From: a virus
Direction: 5' to 3' (one strand)
DNA length: 45,520 nucleotides
Virus record (IMG/VR): IMGVR_UViG_3300024999_002322
Location: 1-45,520 of that record
Part shown: piece after piece, positions 22,577 through 29,940 of the stretch
Layout of the letters: each line of letters opens with the position of its first letter
Numbering within the stretch: the stretch's first letter is position 1
Notes under the pieces: generated by a model
Databases searched by the model: none
The model's input: the letters and a program-made list of their open reading frames with translations, nothing else
What the model was told of the DNA's origin: nothing
Position numbers and translations under genes: made by a program

Positions 22577-23998
22577 GTGGCAATCAAAGGTATATCGGAA
22601 AGGCGCCGCCTACCTCGCCAGGGGAAAATAAAGATCGGGGAAAAGCGGACAAAGATGAAAGACGGCAAGCCAGTTATCCGAAATGGTAAGCCAGTTGAGT
22701 ACCCGGTGGCCTTGGATTACTTCAAGGTACCGGAAGAAATAGCGGACAAAATTAGGGAAGTTTACGGGGAAAAGCCGCGGTCGCTGGACATCATGTTTTT
22801 GGTCAATGACCCGGAACAGGTTTTTCCGCAGCACATGAAAAAATACGGGCTTTCGACTGGGTTGCTCTGTAAGGGTGACGGTGAGACCGGGGCAAACATG
22901 GTAGATGGTGAGTTGGTTGATAGAATTTGTGACCCTGATGATGATTTTTGTAAAGGTTGTAGCCCTAAGGGAACTCTGAATTATTCGCTAACGAAGTTCC
23001 CTGGGCTTGGGGTATGGCAGACTACCACAAGCGGCTGGAATTCGATAGTGAATATCAATACAACTATTGACATGATTTCTGGTATGACCGGGGGTAGGAT
23101 AGCATTTATACCCTTGAAATTAAAACTTATGCCACACGAAGGCGTGGTTCATAAGGATGGTTCACAGTTTAAGAAAACAGTTTACACCTTAACCCTTGAT
23201 ATAGACGAAAGTATGGAAGAATTTTATGCAAGATTCTCTCGCAAGCAGATAGCTCCGTCTGAGCAAGTGTTGCAGATACAGGCTGCAGGTCAAGATTTTA
23301 TAGATATGCTGACTAAGGCAAAACAGGAGCAATTGGCTGAGCGTATGCCTCTATCAGGAGAAGACCCTGACGATAAGCTTGAGAACATTCACCCTATTTA
23401 TTCGGCTGGTATGGCCAAGGGTTTGAACGAGGATGAAATTGCAGTTTTAGTCTGGCTAGGTTGTGGCAAGAGAACAGATCTGTTGGAAGAGTTGACTGAT
23501 AAAGAGGTTGCGATTACAGTTGCAGGTTTAAATAAAAACACCTCAGATGGGCTACACGAGTTAATAGCGAACATCGAGGCAGAGTATGACGAATGGGTGG
23601 CGTTTGATAAGGGCGCTACTGGCGGTACCAGTACCGTAAATACCAATCAGTCTACTGGTCAGGCTTCAAACCAGACAATAAATCTAGGATCATCAGGATC
23701 ACAGAGCACTATTAAGCAGCAGAATATGATTCATGTCACGGCCAGTAAAATGGGTGTTGATGATAAGACACTAAAGGCCTTTTTGAATCATAAATACGGG
23801 ACAGAAAGCACAAAAGGACTGGACAAGGGCCAGGCTTCAAAAGTTATCGAGTACCTGACCGGCACAACCAAGGAAGACCTGGAGTCTGAATTAGCCAGCT
23901 ATAGTACGGATGAATTTATTGATGACATAGCTGCAGGCATGGATGAAGCAGGCATGCTCAAACAGGTTGATTTTAGTGAGGATGAAATCCCATTTTAA
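22577..23998 (+). CDS. Gp3-like (recombination-directionality-factor-like) protein with SSB-type C-terminal tip
   Basis: A 473-residue protein. Residues 1-240 match the phage Gp3-like family: GISERRRLPRQGKIKIGEK, EKPRSLDIMFLVNDPEQVFP, GLLCKGDGETGANM. That family was named after serine-integrase directionality factors but is widespread next to Gam and replication genes. A Cys pair (CDPDDDFCKGC) may bind metal. A Ser/Thr/Gln/Gly linker lies at about 345-380, then a helical domain, and the chain ends VDFSEDEIPF, like the SSB tip. This phage has a tyrosine integrase and no SSB gene is visible, so a single-strand DNA or recombination-mediator role fits better than directionality control (inference). 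Confidence 0.75.
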   Translation: MAIKGISERRRLPRQGKIKIGEKRTKMKDGKPVIRNGKPVEYPVALDYFKVPEEIADKIREVYGEKPRSLDIMFLVNDPEQVFPQHMKKYGLSTGLLCKGDGETGANMVDGELVDRICDPDDDFCKGCSPKGTLNYSLTKFPGLGVWQTTTSGWNSIVNINTTIDMISGMTGGRIAFIPLKLKLMPHEGVVHKDGSQFKKTVYTLTLDIDESMEEFYARFSRKQIAPSEQVLQIQAAGQDFIDMLTKAKQEQLAERMPLSGEDPDDKLENIHPIYSAGMAKGLNEDEIAVLVWLGCGKRTDLLEELTDKEVAITVAGLNKNTSDGLHELIANIEAEYDEWVAFDKGATGGTSTVNTNQSTGQASNQTINLGSSGSQSTIKQQNMIHVTASKMGVDDKTLKAFLNHKYGTESTKGLDKGQASKVIEYLTGTTKEDLESELASYSTDEFIDDIAAGMDEAGMLKQVDFSEDEIPF

Positions 23999-24063
23999 TA
24001 TTGGTCAGCGGAGGCATGACAAAACATGCTTCTGCTTTTAAAAAATAGAGAGCGGTGATTTGA

Positions 24064-24990
24064 GTGTCAATTAAGGATTACACTACCGGCCAAACCTTTG
24101 TAGGATTTATGGCTGTCCGCAAAGCAAGTGTACAACCAACCAAAAACGGTAGTAAGTTTTTATCTCTCGATCTAACAGATGGCCAGACAGATATTCCGGC
24201 CAAACAGTGGGATTTCACCGATATCCCACCGGCAGAAAATACTGTTATAAAGGTCAAGGCAACTATGGACCAATACCAAGGACAGCCACAATTAATTATT
24301 CAGCGCTGGAAGTTAGCTGGGCCAGGTGAGGCGGATCCGTCTCAGTTTATCGGCAGGTGTCCGGTAGATATCGGTACCATGATGAATGAGCTATGCAGTT
24401 ACATTAACATGATACAAAACCCAGACTTAAAAACATTAGTCAATATTATTGTCAGTGACAATGCAGATAGGTTTATTGCTTGCCCGAGTGCTATGAAGCA
24501 CCATCATGCTTATATTGGTGGCATGTTAGAGCATACCCTGGGTGTTGTAAGTAAGTCCATGGCTATGTCGCCGGTTGAGATAAATAGGGATCTACTTATT
24601 GCTGGTGCTGCGCTACACGACATCGGAAAGCTTTGGGAATATGACTGGAGCGGCTGCTGCATCCAATTGACAAATGAGGGCCGGTTGCACGGTCATATTG
24701 CCATTGGCGTCAAGGTGTTGCAGTCCTATGCGGAGTACACGGAGTATGTGGGCAGAAATATCTATGACGCTCTCCTACATGTAATTCTCAGTCATCACGG
24801 TAGGCTTGAATGGGGTAGCCCCATAGAGCCAGTGATTAAGGAAGCTATAATAATACACCAGGCGGACATGCTGGATGTTCAACTGAATAAGATCCAAAAG
24901 GCTGAAACTGAGTCCGGGGACAGTGAGTGGACGGCAAAGATATACGGGATTAATCGGGAGTTTTATGTTTTACGTGAAAATGCAGTATGA
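24064..24990 (+). CDS. YhaM-like 3'-5' exonuclease (OB-fold plus HD domain)
   Basis: A 308-residue protein. The N-terminal OB fold (about 5-90, VQPTKNGSKFLSLDLTDGQTDIPAKQWD) is followed by an HD phosphohydrolase domain. Metal ligands seen are HHHAYIGGMLEHT, AALHDIGK, HGHIAIG, ILSHHG and HQADMLD. This is the domain order of YhaM/CBF1, a Mn-dependent 3'-5' exonuclease of Firmicutes acting on single-stranded DNA and RNA. Length and motifs are complete, so activity is likely. The gene follows the Gam and Gp3-like genes with only a short gap and is probably part of the same phage recombination or mRNA-processing set. Confidence 0.88.
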   Translation: MSIKDYTTGQTFVGFMAVRKASVQPTKNGSKFLSLDLTDGQTDIPAKQWDFTDIPPAENTVIKVKATMDQYQGQPQLIIQRWKLAGPGEADPSQFIGRCPVDIGTMMNELCSYINMIQNPDLKTLVNIIVSDNADRFIACPSAMKHHHAYIGGMLEHTLGVVSKSMAMSPVEINRDLLIAGAALHDIGKLWEYDWSGCCIQLTNEGRLHGHIAIGVKVLQSYAEYTEYVGRNIYDALLHVILSHHGRLEWGSPIEPVIKEAIIIHQADMLDVQLNKIQKAETESGDSEWTAKIYGINREFYVLRENAV

Positions 24991-25006
24991 CCGTGAAATG
25001 AGAAAG

Positions 25007-25120
25007 ACGGGAGTCGTAAGCTCCCGCCGCTTAAATAACAACCTAAGCAATTATACACTTTGTTTAGTGTATATATCAAGCCCGGCGGGTATCGGTTACC
25101 CGCCAACGGGCTAATTTTTT
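25007..25120 (+). terminator. Tandem hairpins ending in a terminator after the YhaM-like gene
   Basis: Three structures follow one another: CGGGAG/CTCCCG near 25007-25025, a perfect TATACACT/AGTGTATA dyad at 25052-25073, and a long stem at 25078-25119 (AGCCCG plus GCGGGTA with TACCCGC and CGGGCT) followed by TTTTTT. The last is a good terminator; the middle dyad may be an operator. No gene is seen in 24991-25178. Confidence 0.7.
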
Positions 25121-25178
25121 AAACTGGTGTACTGGGCAAATATTCCTTCATTTATTGGTATGAGGAGTGAAAATATTT

Positions 25179-25361
25179 ATGACTAGCCAGGCAAAAAAGG
25201 CCTGCATTAAAAACGTTAATCTGATATTCGATTGTCCCAAATGTGAGGCAGAAACTACATCATTGATTGATACAGCAAAGTGGGAAAAACATAGCTGCCC
25301 TGCATGCGGATGGTCGGCTGAATTTTTAGTCAAGGTTAGGGTGACTGCCAATGAAAGCTAA
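25179..25361 (+). CDS. Small zinc-ribbon protein
   Basis: A 60-residue protein with CPKCEAET and CPACGW, a classic two-knuckle zinc ribbon, flanked by basic residues. GAGGAG lies 11 nt before the ATG; an in-frame GTG at 25167 overlaps that site. It opens a new gene group after a terminator. The fold is like those of small DNA- or RNA-binding accessory proteins, but the partner is unknown. Confidence 0.65.
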   Translation: MTSQAKKACIKNVNLIFDCPKCEAETTSLIDTAKWEKHSCPACGWSAEFLVKVRVTANES

Positions 25362-25461
25362 TTATTTTGCTTTGTATTTGAGTATTGTAGCTGGATACAC
25401 GGTTAATAAGGCGTTACGGCAGTTAGGTGCAGCGCCTAAGAAAAACAAGAAGGTGAGTTAG
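25351..25461 (+). CDS. Short membrane peptide
   Basis: A 36-codon frame starting inside the end of the zinc-ribbon gene and ending 2 nt before the next start. The peptide has one hydrophobic stretch (YFALYLSIVAGYTV) and a basic tail (PKKNKKV). AGGGTG lies 7 nt before the ATG. The tight packing between two real genes, with overlap at the 5' end, supports translation. Function unknown. Confidence 0.5.
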   Translation: MKANYFALYLSIVAGYTVNKALRQLGAAPKKNKKVS

Positions 25462-25463
25462 GG

Positions 25464-26003
25464 ATGGCATTAATTGAATTTGATGACGCATATGAAGCTG
25501 AACTATTAGCGAGCAAGGTCATAGGTAATCATCATAAACATTTGGCCGAGGCTAAAATTAAGTACCTTTTTAGGGAAGGTCCGTGGTCATCGAAGGACCG
25601 TACTACCTGGGGAAGGGCTATTAAAGTAACTGCACGGGAAAGACACCTGACCGGCTACGATTTCTGCGTTGTGATTAATAGCAAGGTATGGCGTTTACTG
25701 GAAAAACACCAGAAGGTCGCACTGATAGACCATGAATTAAGTCGTTGTGGTCGGAAGGCTGACGATGACAAAGACGGCAACCCGGTATGGTACGAGGTAT
25801 CACACGACATAGAGGATTTTGCTGCAGTAGTACGTCGGCATGGTTTGTGGTCTGAAGATGTACGAAAGATTGCACGGGCCATTGAGCAACATAACGAGCC
25901 TTCTCTGCTGGAATTTGGTTTAGAGGATCCTGGGCGGGAGGAGGATGACGATAATGTACTATCGCTGGCAGGTCAGGGGCTATCGGAAAGCCTCCCTAAC
26001 TAG
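25464..26003 (+). CDS. Putative phage metallopeptidase-family protein
   Basis: A 179-residue protein of the phage metallopeptidase family: CVVINSKVWRLLEKHQKVALIDHELSRC, then HDIEDFAAVVRRHGLW. The family zinc site normally reads HExxH, as in HELCH; here the second His is replaced by Arg (H90-E91-L92-S93-R94), so catalysis may be lost or use another ligand. The C-terminal 40 residues are acidic. Genes of this family usually lie in early regions near ParB-like and methyltransferase genes, as here. The last part of the gene overlaps the start of the next gene in another frame. Confidence 0.75.
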   Translation: MALIEFDDAYEAELLASKVIGNHHKHLAEAKIKYLFREGPWSSKDRTTWGRAIKVTARERHLTGYDFCVVINSKVWRLLEKHQKVALIDHELSRCGRKADDDKDGNPVWYEVSHDIEDFAAVVRRHGLWSEDVRKIARAIEQHNEPSLLEFGLEDPGREEDDDNVLSLAGQGLSESLPN

Positions 26004-26154
26004 GCAACTGGTTAGAAGGTTTGAACGAGTGGTTACTGTGGTGCAGGAGTGGCTGGAGGGTGAGGACAATCCTGCTGCTGAGATCTTGGGGTATGGGTTT
26101 GTTGCACTGACTTTTTTATATATGGTCGGCCAGGTTGTGAGGTGCTTTGTATGA
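25954..26154 (+). CDS. Small membrane protein
   Basis: About 66 residues: a basic N-terminal half (YRWQVRGYRKASLTRQLVRRFERV) and one C-terminal membrane helix (GYGFVALTFLYMVGQVV). The ATG at 25954 is 9 nt from GAGG, while an earlier ATG at 25945 is too close. The stop overlaps the start of the following gene (ATGATG). No family recognised. A cytoplasmic positively charged domain anchored at the membrane could touch nucleic acid or lipid head groups. Confidence 0.55.
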   Translation: MYYRWQVRGYRKASLTRQLVRRFERVVTVVQEWLEGEDNPAAEILGYGFVALTFLYMVGQVVRCFV

Positions 26155-27158
26155 TGGTCAATCCTTTACGAATATCTAAAGGCATGTATTGGGATCGAGC
26201 GTGGTCATTGGTTGAAGGATGTTCCTACGTCTCTGATGGATGTATCAATTGTTGGTCGGCTGCTCAGGCTCATATGAGGTCTGGACAGAAAAACGAAAAA
26301 ATCCGTGGTAAGTACGCTGGACTAACTACTGATGATGGTCGATGGAATGGGCAAATAAGACTACTGCAAAGTAATCTGAACTTGCCAGTTAGCATCAAAA
26401 AGCCGATTGTTTGGGCGGTATGGAATGACTTGTTTCACGAATCTGTTGATTTTAGTTTCATCAGGGCTGCATGGGCGCGAATGGCCACAAGTCCACAGCA
26501 TACTTTTCTGATACTTACAAAGCGACCGGAGCGTATGAAAGAGTTCTTTGAATGGATGGAAGGGCAGGAATTCAAAGTAGAAACTTATTTGCCGCATATT
26601 TGGCTTGGAGTTACCTGTGAAAATCAGGAGCAGGCTAATAAGCGGATACCGATATTACTGCAGTTACCAGTGCTGGTTAGGTTTATTTCAGTGGAACCCA
26701 TGCTGTCAGCAGTAGACTTGACACATATCCATTTTGAGCACTTCGGCACTAATTACCTCAACTGTTTTACTGGTGATTTGGAGTTTACAAATAACCAGGG
26801 TGACCGGGATGAGACGGTAATCGACAAGGTGGATTGGGTAATATGTGGCGGGGAGTCGGGACCTGGCGCGAGGCCAATGCATCCATACTGGGCAATGGAT
26901 TTATCGGCTCAGTGTGAGGCTGCAGGGGTTCCATTCTTCTTTAAACAGTATGGCGAGTGGCAGCAGGTTGGCGAGTGCTTGAATGGACCAGATGACCGTA
27001 AATTTTACAATAAAACTAAGATTGAAATACTTAATCATGAAGGCGGTCAGGGGTATCATGGGGCTGGATCAGTATATATACAAAGAGTGGGCAAGAAGAA
27101 GTCTGGAAGGCTACTTGATGGGAAAGAGTGGTCAGAGTTTCCGCAGGCACAACAATGA
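26151..27158 (+). CDS. Phage Gp37/Gp68 family (DUF5131) three-Cys protein
   Basis: A 335-residue protein with the family's near-invariant three-Cys motif CX6CX2C (C24, C31, C34 in EGCSYVSDGCINCW). Other family blocks are KPIVWAVWNDLFHESV, FLILTKRPERM, HIWLGVTCENQEQANKRIP, RFISVEPML and VICGGESGPGARPM. The Cys motif resembles a radical-SAM iron-sulphur site, but the reaction is not established. Family members often have a dedicated three-Cys-motif partner protein beside them; none is seen here, and the next gene is an MT-A70 methyltransferase. GAGGTG lies 7 nt before the ATG. Confidence 0.88.
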   Translation: MMVNPLRISKGMYWDRAWSLVEGCSYVSDGCINCWSAAQAHMRSGQKNEKIRGKYAGLTTDDGRWNGQIRLLQSNLNLPVSIKKPIVWAVWNDLFHESVDFSFIRAAWARMATSPQHTFLILTKRPERMKEFFEWMEGQEFKVETYLPHIWLGVTCENQEQANKRIPILLQLPVLVRFISVEPMLSAVDLTHIHFEHFGTNYLNCFTGDLEFTNNQGDRDETVIDKVDWVICGGESGPGARPMHPYWAMDLSAQCEAAGVPFFFKQYGEWQQVGECLNGPDDRKFYNKTKIEILNHEGGQGYHGAGSVYIQRVGKKKSGRLLDGKEWSEFPQAQQ

Positions 27159-27760
27159 TGGATAATAAATACCGTCTACTTCTGGCAGACCCGCCTTGGC
27201 AATATAACGATCAGGGAACTAGGCTAAGTCCTCAGTATGAGGGCAAGCAGCGTAAGAGCGGTAAGCACTACGACACTATGAGTCTGGACGAAATCTGCTC
27301 TTTGGGAGAGTGGGTAAAATCTATCACAGCACAGGACGCGATCCTGCTGCTGTGGTCAACTCACCCGATCAAGCAAACGCATCCTTGGCCAGTGATAAAG
27401 GCTTGGGGGTTTAAATATTCGACGGCGATACCCTGGGTGAAGGCTAGATGGGATGCAAAACAAGGACGTTTCGTGTATCAGATCGGCGGTGGAAAAACAA
27501 CCCGGTCATGCAGCGAGGAACTTCTTATCTGTACCAAGGGGAAAGGTGCTTCACTGGTTTTGGACAGGGGAATACCGGGGGCGATTATAGCTTCTAAAAC
27601 AAAGCACAGCGCAAAGCCGGAGGAACAGTATATTATCGCTGAGCGGATGATTTCTGGCGGGCCATTTCTGGAGTTGTTTGCCCGCCAGATTAGGCCGGGA
27701 TGGTCAGTGTGGGGAGAAGAGATTAACGACTGGGTTCATGGAATACAGACGGCCACATAG
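27155..27760 (+). CDS. MT-A70 family adenine N6-methyltransferase
   Basis: A 201-residue SAM-dependent methyltransferase. The catalytic DPPW motif is at 12-15 (LLADPPWQY). Further family blocks are HYDTMSLDEIC, LLLWSTHPIKQTHPWPVIKAWGF, SCSEELLICTKGKG and KPEEQYIIAERMISGGPFLELFAR. MT-A70-type phage enzymes methylate adenine in DNA and can protect it from host restriction. The ATG overlaps the stop of the Gp37/Gp68 gene (ATGATG), so the two are translationally coupled. No cognate restriction enzyme is seen. Confidence 0.9.
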   Translation: MMDNKYRLLLADPPWQYNDQGTRLSPQYEGKQRKSGKHYDTMSLDEICSLGEWVKSITAQDAILLLWSTHPIKQTHPWPVIKAWGFKYSTAIPWVKARWDAKQGRFVYQIGGGKTTRSCSEELLICTKGKGASLVLDRGIPGAIIASKTKHSAKPEEQYIIAERMISGGPFLELFARQIRPGWSVWGEEINDWVHGIQTAT

Positions 27761-27774
27761 CCGGGGCTAGATAT

Positions 27775-27963
27775 TTACCTGGAAATTAGTTTTTGGAGCA
27801 ATTCCATAAAGGATTTAGCATCTGTTTCAACCTTTCCATAACATGGATCGTTCTCAGGATCAGTTGAATCCATTTCAAAAACTATTTTACCTGGTTGAGA
27901 CTCATAAATATCAATATTCCTGTTGTTGCCAGCAATTGAGATTTTTAAAGTAGGCTTGTCCAA
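27775..27963 (-). CDS. Leftward small protein with near-perfect ribosome site
   Basis: A 62-residue acidic protein on the opposite strand to all its neighbours. The TTG start is preceded by AAGGAGGTGAT at ideal distance, one of the best ribosome sites in the window. The protein has a short strand pair (TLKISIAGNNRNIDIYES) and a helix (AKSFMELLQKLISR); no family is recognised. Its promoter overlaps the iterons upstream of the DnaD-type gene, so its transcription may be tied to replication initiation. Antisense transcription against the methyltransferase end is also possible. Confidence 0.6.
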   Translation of the reverse strand: MDKPTLKISIAGNNRNIDIYESQPGKIVFEMDSTDPENDPCYGKVETDAKSFMELLQKLISR

Positions 27964-28019
27964 GTAATCACCTCCTTATTTTATATAAGTTCAATATGTG
28001 AATATAGATTTCCTTCTTA

Positions 28020-28048
28020 ATTATAAGTAAATGTAACGCTACTGTAAC
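28020..28048 (-). promoter_or_regulatory. Leftward promoter overlapping the iterons
   Basis: On the minus strand GTTACA (28043-28048) and a perfect TATAAT (28020-28025) are 17 bp apart. The -35 box is inside the second iteron, so an iteron-binding protein would compete with polymerase. It drives the small leftward gene. Confidence 0.6.
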
Positions 28049-28080
28049 GTTACGGTAACACGAAGCAAAAACTATGTAAC
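28032..28080. repeat. Iterons upstream of the replisome organiser gene
   Basis: TGTAACGCTAC (28032), TGTAACGTTAC (28043) and GGTAACACGAA (28054) repeat with an exact 11-bp period, and a further TGTAAC lies at 28075. They precede the DnaD-type gene and share the TGTAACGTT core with repeats inside it. Likely initiator-binding sites or an operator. Confidence 0.65.
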
Positions 28081-28100
28081 AAACTTAGGGGGACGAACTA

Positions 28101-29039
28101 ATGTCTTTGTGGCTGAGGCTGTATACCGAAATAAAAAATGACCGGAAGTTGAGGAGGTTGCCGCCTGCTCAAAGGTGGCTTTGGGTGGTTATTTTGACCA
28201 TGTCGAAAGAGTCACCAAGGCAGGGTTTATTACTTCTTTCAGAGGGTGTTCCGGTCACTGCCGAGGATATGGCCGATGCTGCAGCCGTTCCCTTTGAGGA
28301 AGTACAGGACGGACTAAAAGCCTTTGAAGCCTTGAAAATGCTTGAAAAGTCTAATGATGTTTGGCATCTGGTCAACTGGGATAAAAGACAATTTGTCAGC
28401 GATAACAGCAGTGATCGAGTTAAAAAACACCGGTCCAAACAAAAAGAAAAAACTGTTTCTTCTATTAATAATGAAACGTTACAGAAACAAAATTGTAACG
28501 TTTCAGAAACGCCCCCAGAGACAGAGACAGAGACAGAGACAGATCATAATGATAATGATGATGATAACGCGCGCGAAGAAGAAAACTTTGTAAAAGTGTA
28601 TGAGCAAGAATTTGGTAGGCTTATTAGTCCTAGCGAAATGGAAAACCTACAGAGTTACGTTGACAGCGGGATGGAGCAGTCGGTTGTTTGTGAGGCTATT
28701 AAAAGAGCCCGCGCCAATGGAAAGACCACTGTCAAATATGCTGCAGCAATTTTAAATAAATGGCTGAGTAATCAAGTTACAACTATGGCCGGAGTGGCCA
28801 GGTCAGACCTGGAATTTGAGCAAGCCAAAAAATCCAGGGCCTCACCCGGTAAAAGCAATGCCTCGGGCAGTCAGGTACCCAGGGCATTTGCCAGCCTTGA
28901 TGAGTGGGTGCAAGAACAGGGGGGATACCGTGACTCCAAAAGAAATACAGAACTTGATCGGATGGGCAACGGCAAACCATCCAGGCGTACAGGGAAAGGA
29001 TATGCGTCCTACTGCAGCTCTCTGGATGAAAATGCTTGA
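28101..29039 (+). CDS. DnaD-type phage replisome organiser / replication initiator
   Basis: A 312-residue protein. The N-terminal 115 residues are the phage replisome organiser winged-helix domain (LWLRLYTEIKNDRKLRRLPPAQRW, WHLVNWDKRQF). A low-complexity acidic linker with a (TE)n run lies near 138-158. The DnaD-like domain follows at about 163-235 (YEQEFGRLISPSEMENLQSY, VKYAAAILNKWL). Such proteins bind the origin and load host DnaB. The linker DNA holds two 17-bp repeats, so the origin probably lies inside the gene. AGGGGGACGA precedes the ATG. The last 110 nt overlap the helicase-loader gene in another frame, longer than usual. Confidence 0.85.
   Translation: MSLWLRLYTEIKNDRKLRRLPPAQRWLWVVILTMSKESPRQGLLLLSEGVPVTAEDMADAAAVPFEEVQDGLKAFEALKMLEKSNDVWHLVNWDKRQFVSDNSSDRVKKHRSKQKEKTVSSINNETLQKQNCNVSETPPETETETETDHNDNDDDNAREEENFVKVYEQEFGRLISPSEMENLQSYVDSGMEQSVVCEAIKRARANGKTTVKYAAAILNKWLSNQVTTMAGVARSDLEFEQAKKSRASPGKSNASGSQVPRAFASLDEWVQEQGGYRDSKRNTELDRMGNGKPSRRTGKGYASYCSSLDENA
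28472..28575. other. Candidate replication origin inside the DnaD-type gene
   Basis: Two 17-bp copies of TGwAACGTTwCAGAAAC lie at 28472 and 28494, 22 bp apart (two helical turns), and GAAACGTTAC/GTAACGTTTC are inverted to each other. A run of AGAGAC hexamers and an AT-rich ATAATGATAATG stretch follow. Phage initiators commonly bind repeats within their own gene. The exact boundaries are uncertain. Confidence 0.6.
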
Positions 29040-29448
29040 GGATATACCGTATGAGGTAGCAGAAAATGCCCTTATGAAGGTTATGGCTACGAACAGATTT
29101 TTCCCTACAGTGGCTGAAATCAGGGAAGCAGCAGCACTTATAACTACCCCGGAACTGCTAACTCATGCTGAGGCCTGGAGTGAAGTCTTGAAGGCTGTTA
29201 GGAAATACGGGACTTATGATTATGAAAAAGGCATGGCTAGTTTGCCGGACGTTGTCAGGCAGGTGGTACGCATGATCGGATGGCGTGAAATATGTCTTTC
29301 AGAGCAACCGGATGTGATACGTGGTCAGTTTAGAATGGCCTATGAGCAGGAGGTAGCCCGGATAAAAGAGAGAGCACTGCTACCTGAAAACGTTAAGAGA
29401 TTCATGCTGCAGTCATCAGGAAATCAGTTGCAGATTGGAGGGCAATGA
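28930..29448 (+). CDS. Helicase loader (G39P-like)
   Basis: A 172-residue protein. MTPKEIQNLIGWATANHP, then LWMKMLEDIPYEVAENALMK and FFPTVAEIREAA match the N-terminal domain of the SPP1 G39P loader/inhibitor family, which delivers a hexameric helicase to the initiator complex. The GTG at 28930 has GGGGGGATACC upstream; upstream in-frame codons lie in the preceding gene and lack the family signature. No phage DnaB-type helicase follows, so it probably loads the host helicase. The overlap of 110 nt with the preceding gene couples their translation. Confidence 0.8.
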   Translation: MTPKEIQNLIGWATANHPGVQGKDMRPTAALWMKMLEDIPYEVAENALMKVMATNRFFPTVAEIREAAALITTPELLTHAEAWSEVLKAVRKYGTYDYEKGMASLPDVVRQVVRMIGWREICLSEQPDVIRGQFRMAYEQEVARIKERALLPENVKRFMLQSSGNQLQIGGQ

Positions 29449-29918
29449 TGCATCACATAGCGGATATCGTAAATAAGCAGTCCAACAAACCAGGACATGA
29501 AACTTGCAAGCAATGCGGCCTAACTTTAATTTTTAGTGAAAACCAGTGGCGGCAGCGCTGCCCTGGGTGCGGTATTGTTATTACCCTGCATCAGAGCCGG
29601 GTGCTGAGGAAAAAAGAACAGGTGAGGAACCCTGCCTGCTTTATGTGCCATGATGTCGGACTTATAGAGTATTGGGCACAGGACAGCGGAAACCTGAACC
29701 ACTACGTTGCCCGCTGTAACTGCAGGTTTGGCCAGGAGCGGCCAGAAAAGTCTATTCCTTTGGCTGCCGATTGTCTGGGCCATATGCCTGATTTACGATG
29801 GTTAGCCCAGAAGAATTTACAAGAGTGGGAGAAAAAGCACGGGCCGGTTAACCGGCTGCTTGATGATTCGGTCGAGGTGGATGCTGAGGAAGTGCCGTTC
29901 CGGGTGAACGCAAAATAA
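29448..29918 (+). CDS. Double zinc-ribbon protein
   Basis: About 156 residues. The first ribbon uses CKQCGLTL and CPGCGI; the second uses CFMCHDVG and CNC. A short acidic helix follows. The ATG at 29448 has GGAGGG 5 nt upstream and overlaps the loader stop. The second half (CFMCHDVGLIEYW) resembles the small zinc domains of some DnaC-like loaders and primase accessory proteins, but no ATPase motif is present. Its position between the loader and the ParB-like gene suggests a role in replication (inference). Confidence 0.6.
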   Translation: MHHIADIVNKQSNKPGHETCKQCGLTLIFSENQWRQRCPGCGIVITLHQSRVLRKKEQVRNPACFMCHDVGLIEYWAQDSGNLNHYVARCNCRFGQERPEKSIPLAADCLGHMPDLRWLAQKNLQEWEKKHGPVNRLLDDSVEVDAEEVPFRVNAK

Positions 29919-29940
29919 CGCGTAGAAAAGGGGTGAGACC

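Noticed and set aside
22577-23998. Assignment of the Gp3-like protein as the directionality factor of this phage
   Set aside because: Family name only: the integrase here is a tyrosine recombinase, and a better Xis candidate lies at 19442-19780.
24962-24980. TTTTACGTGAAAA near the end of the YhaM-like gene as a fifth parS-like site
   Set aside because: At least three to four mismatches to either parS or the phage palindrome and inside coding sequence.
24923-25114. 63-codon frame at the end of the YhaM-like gene
   Set aside because: It runs through the hairpins and terminator and has no protein-like pattern; it is explained by overlap with the real gene.
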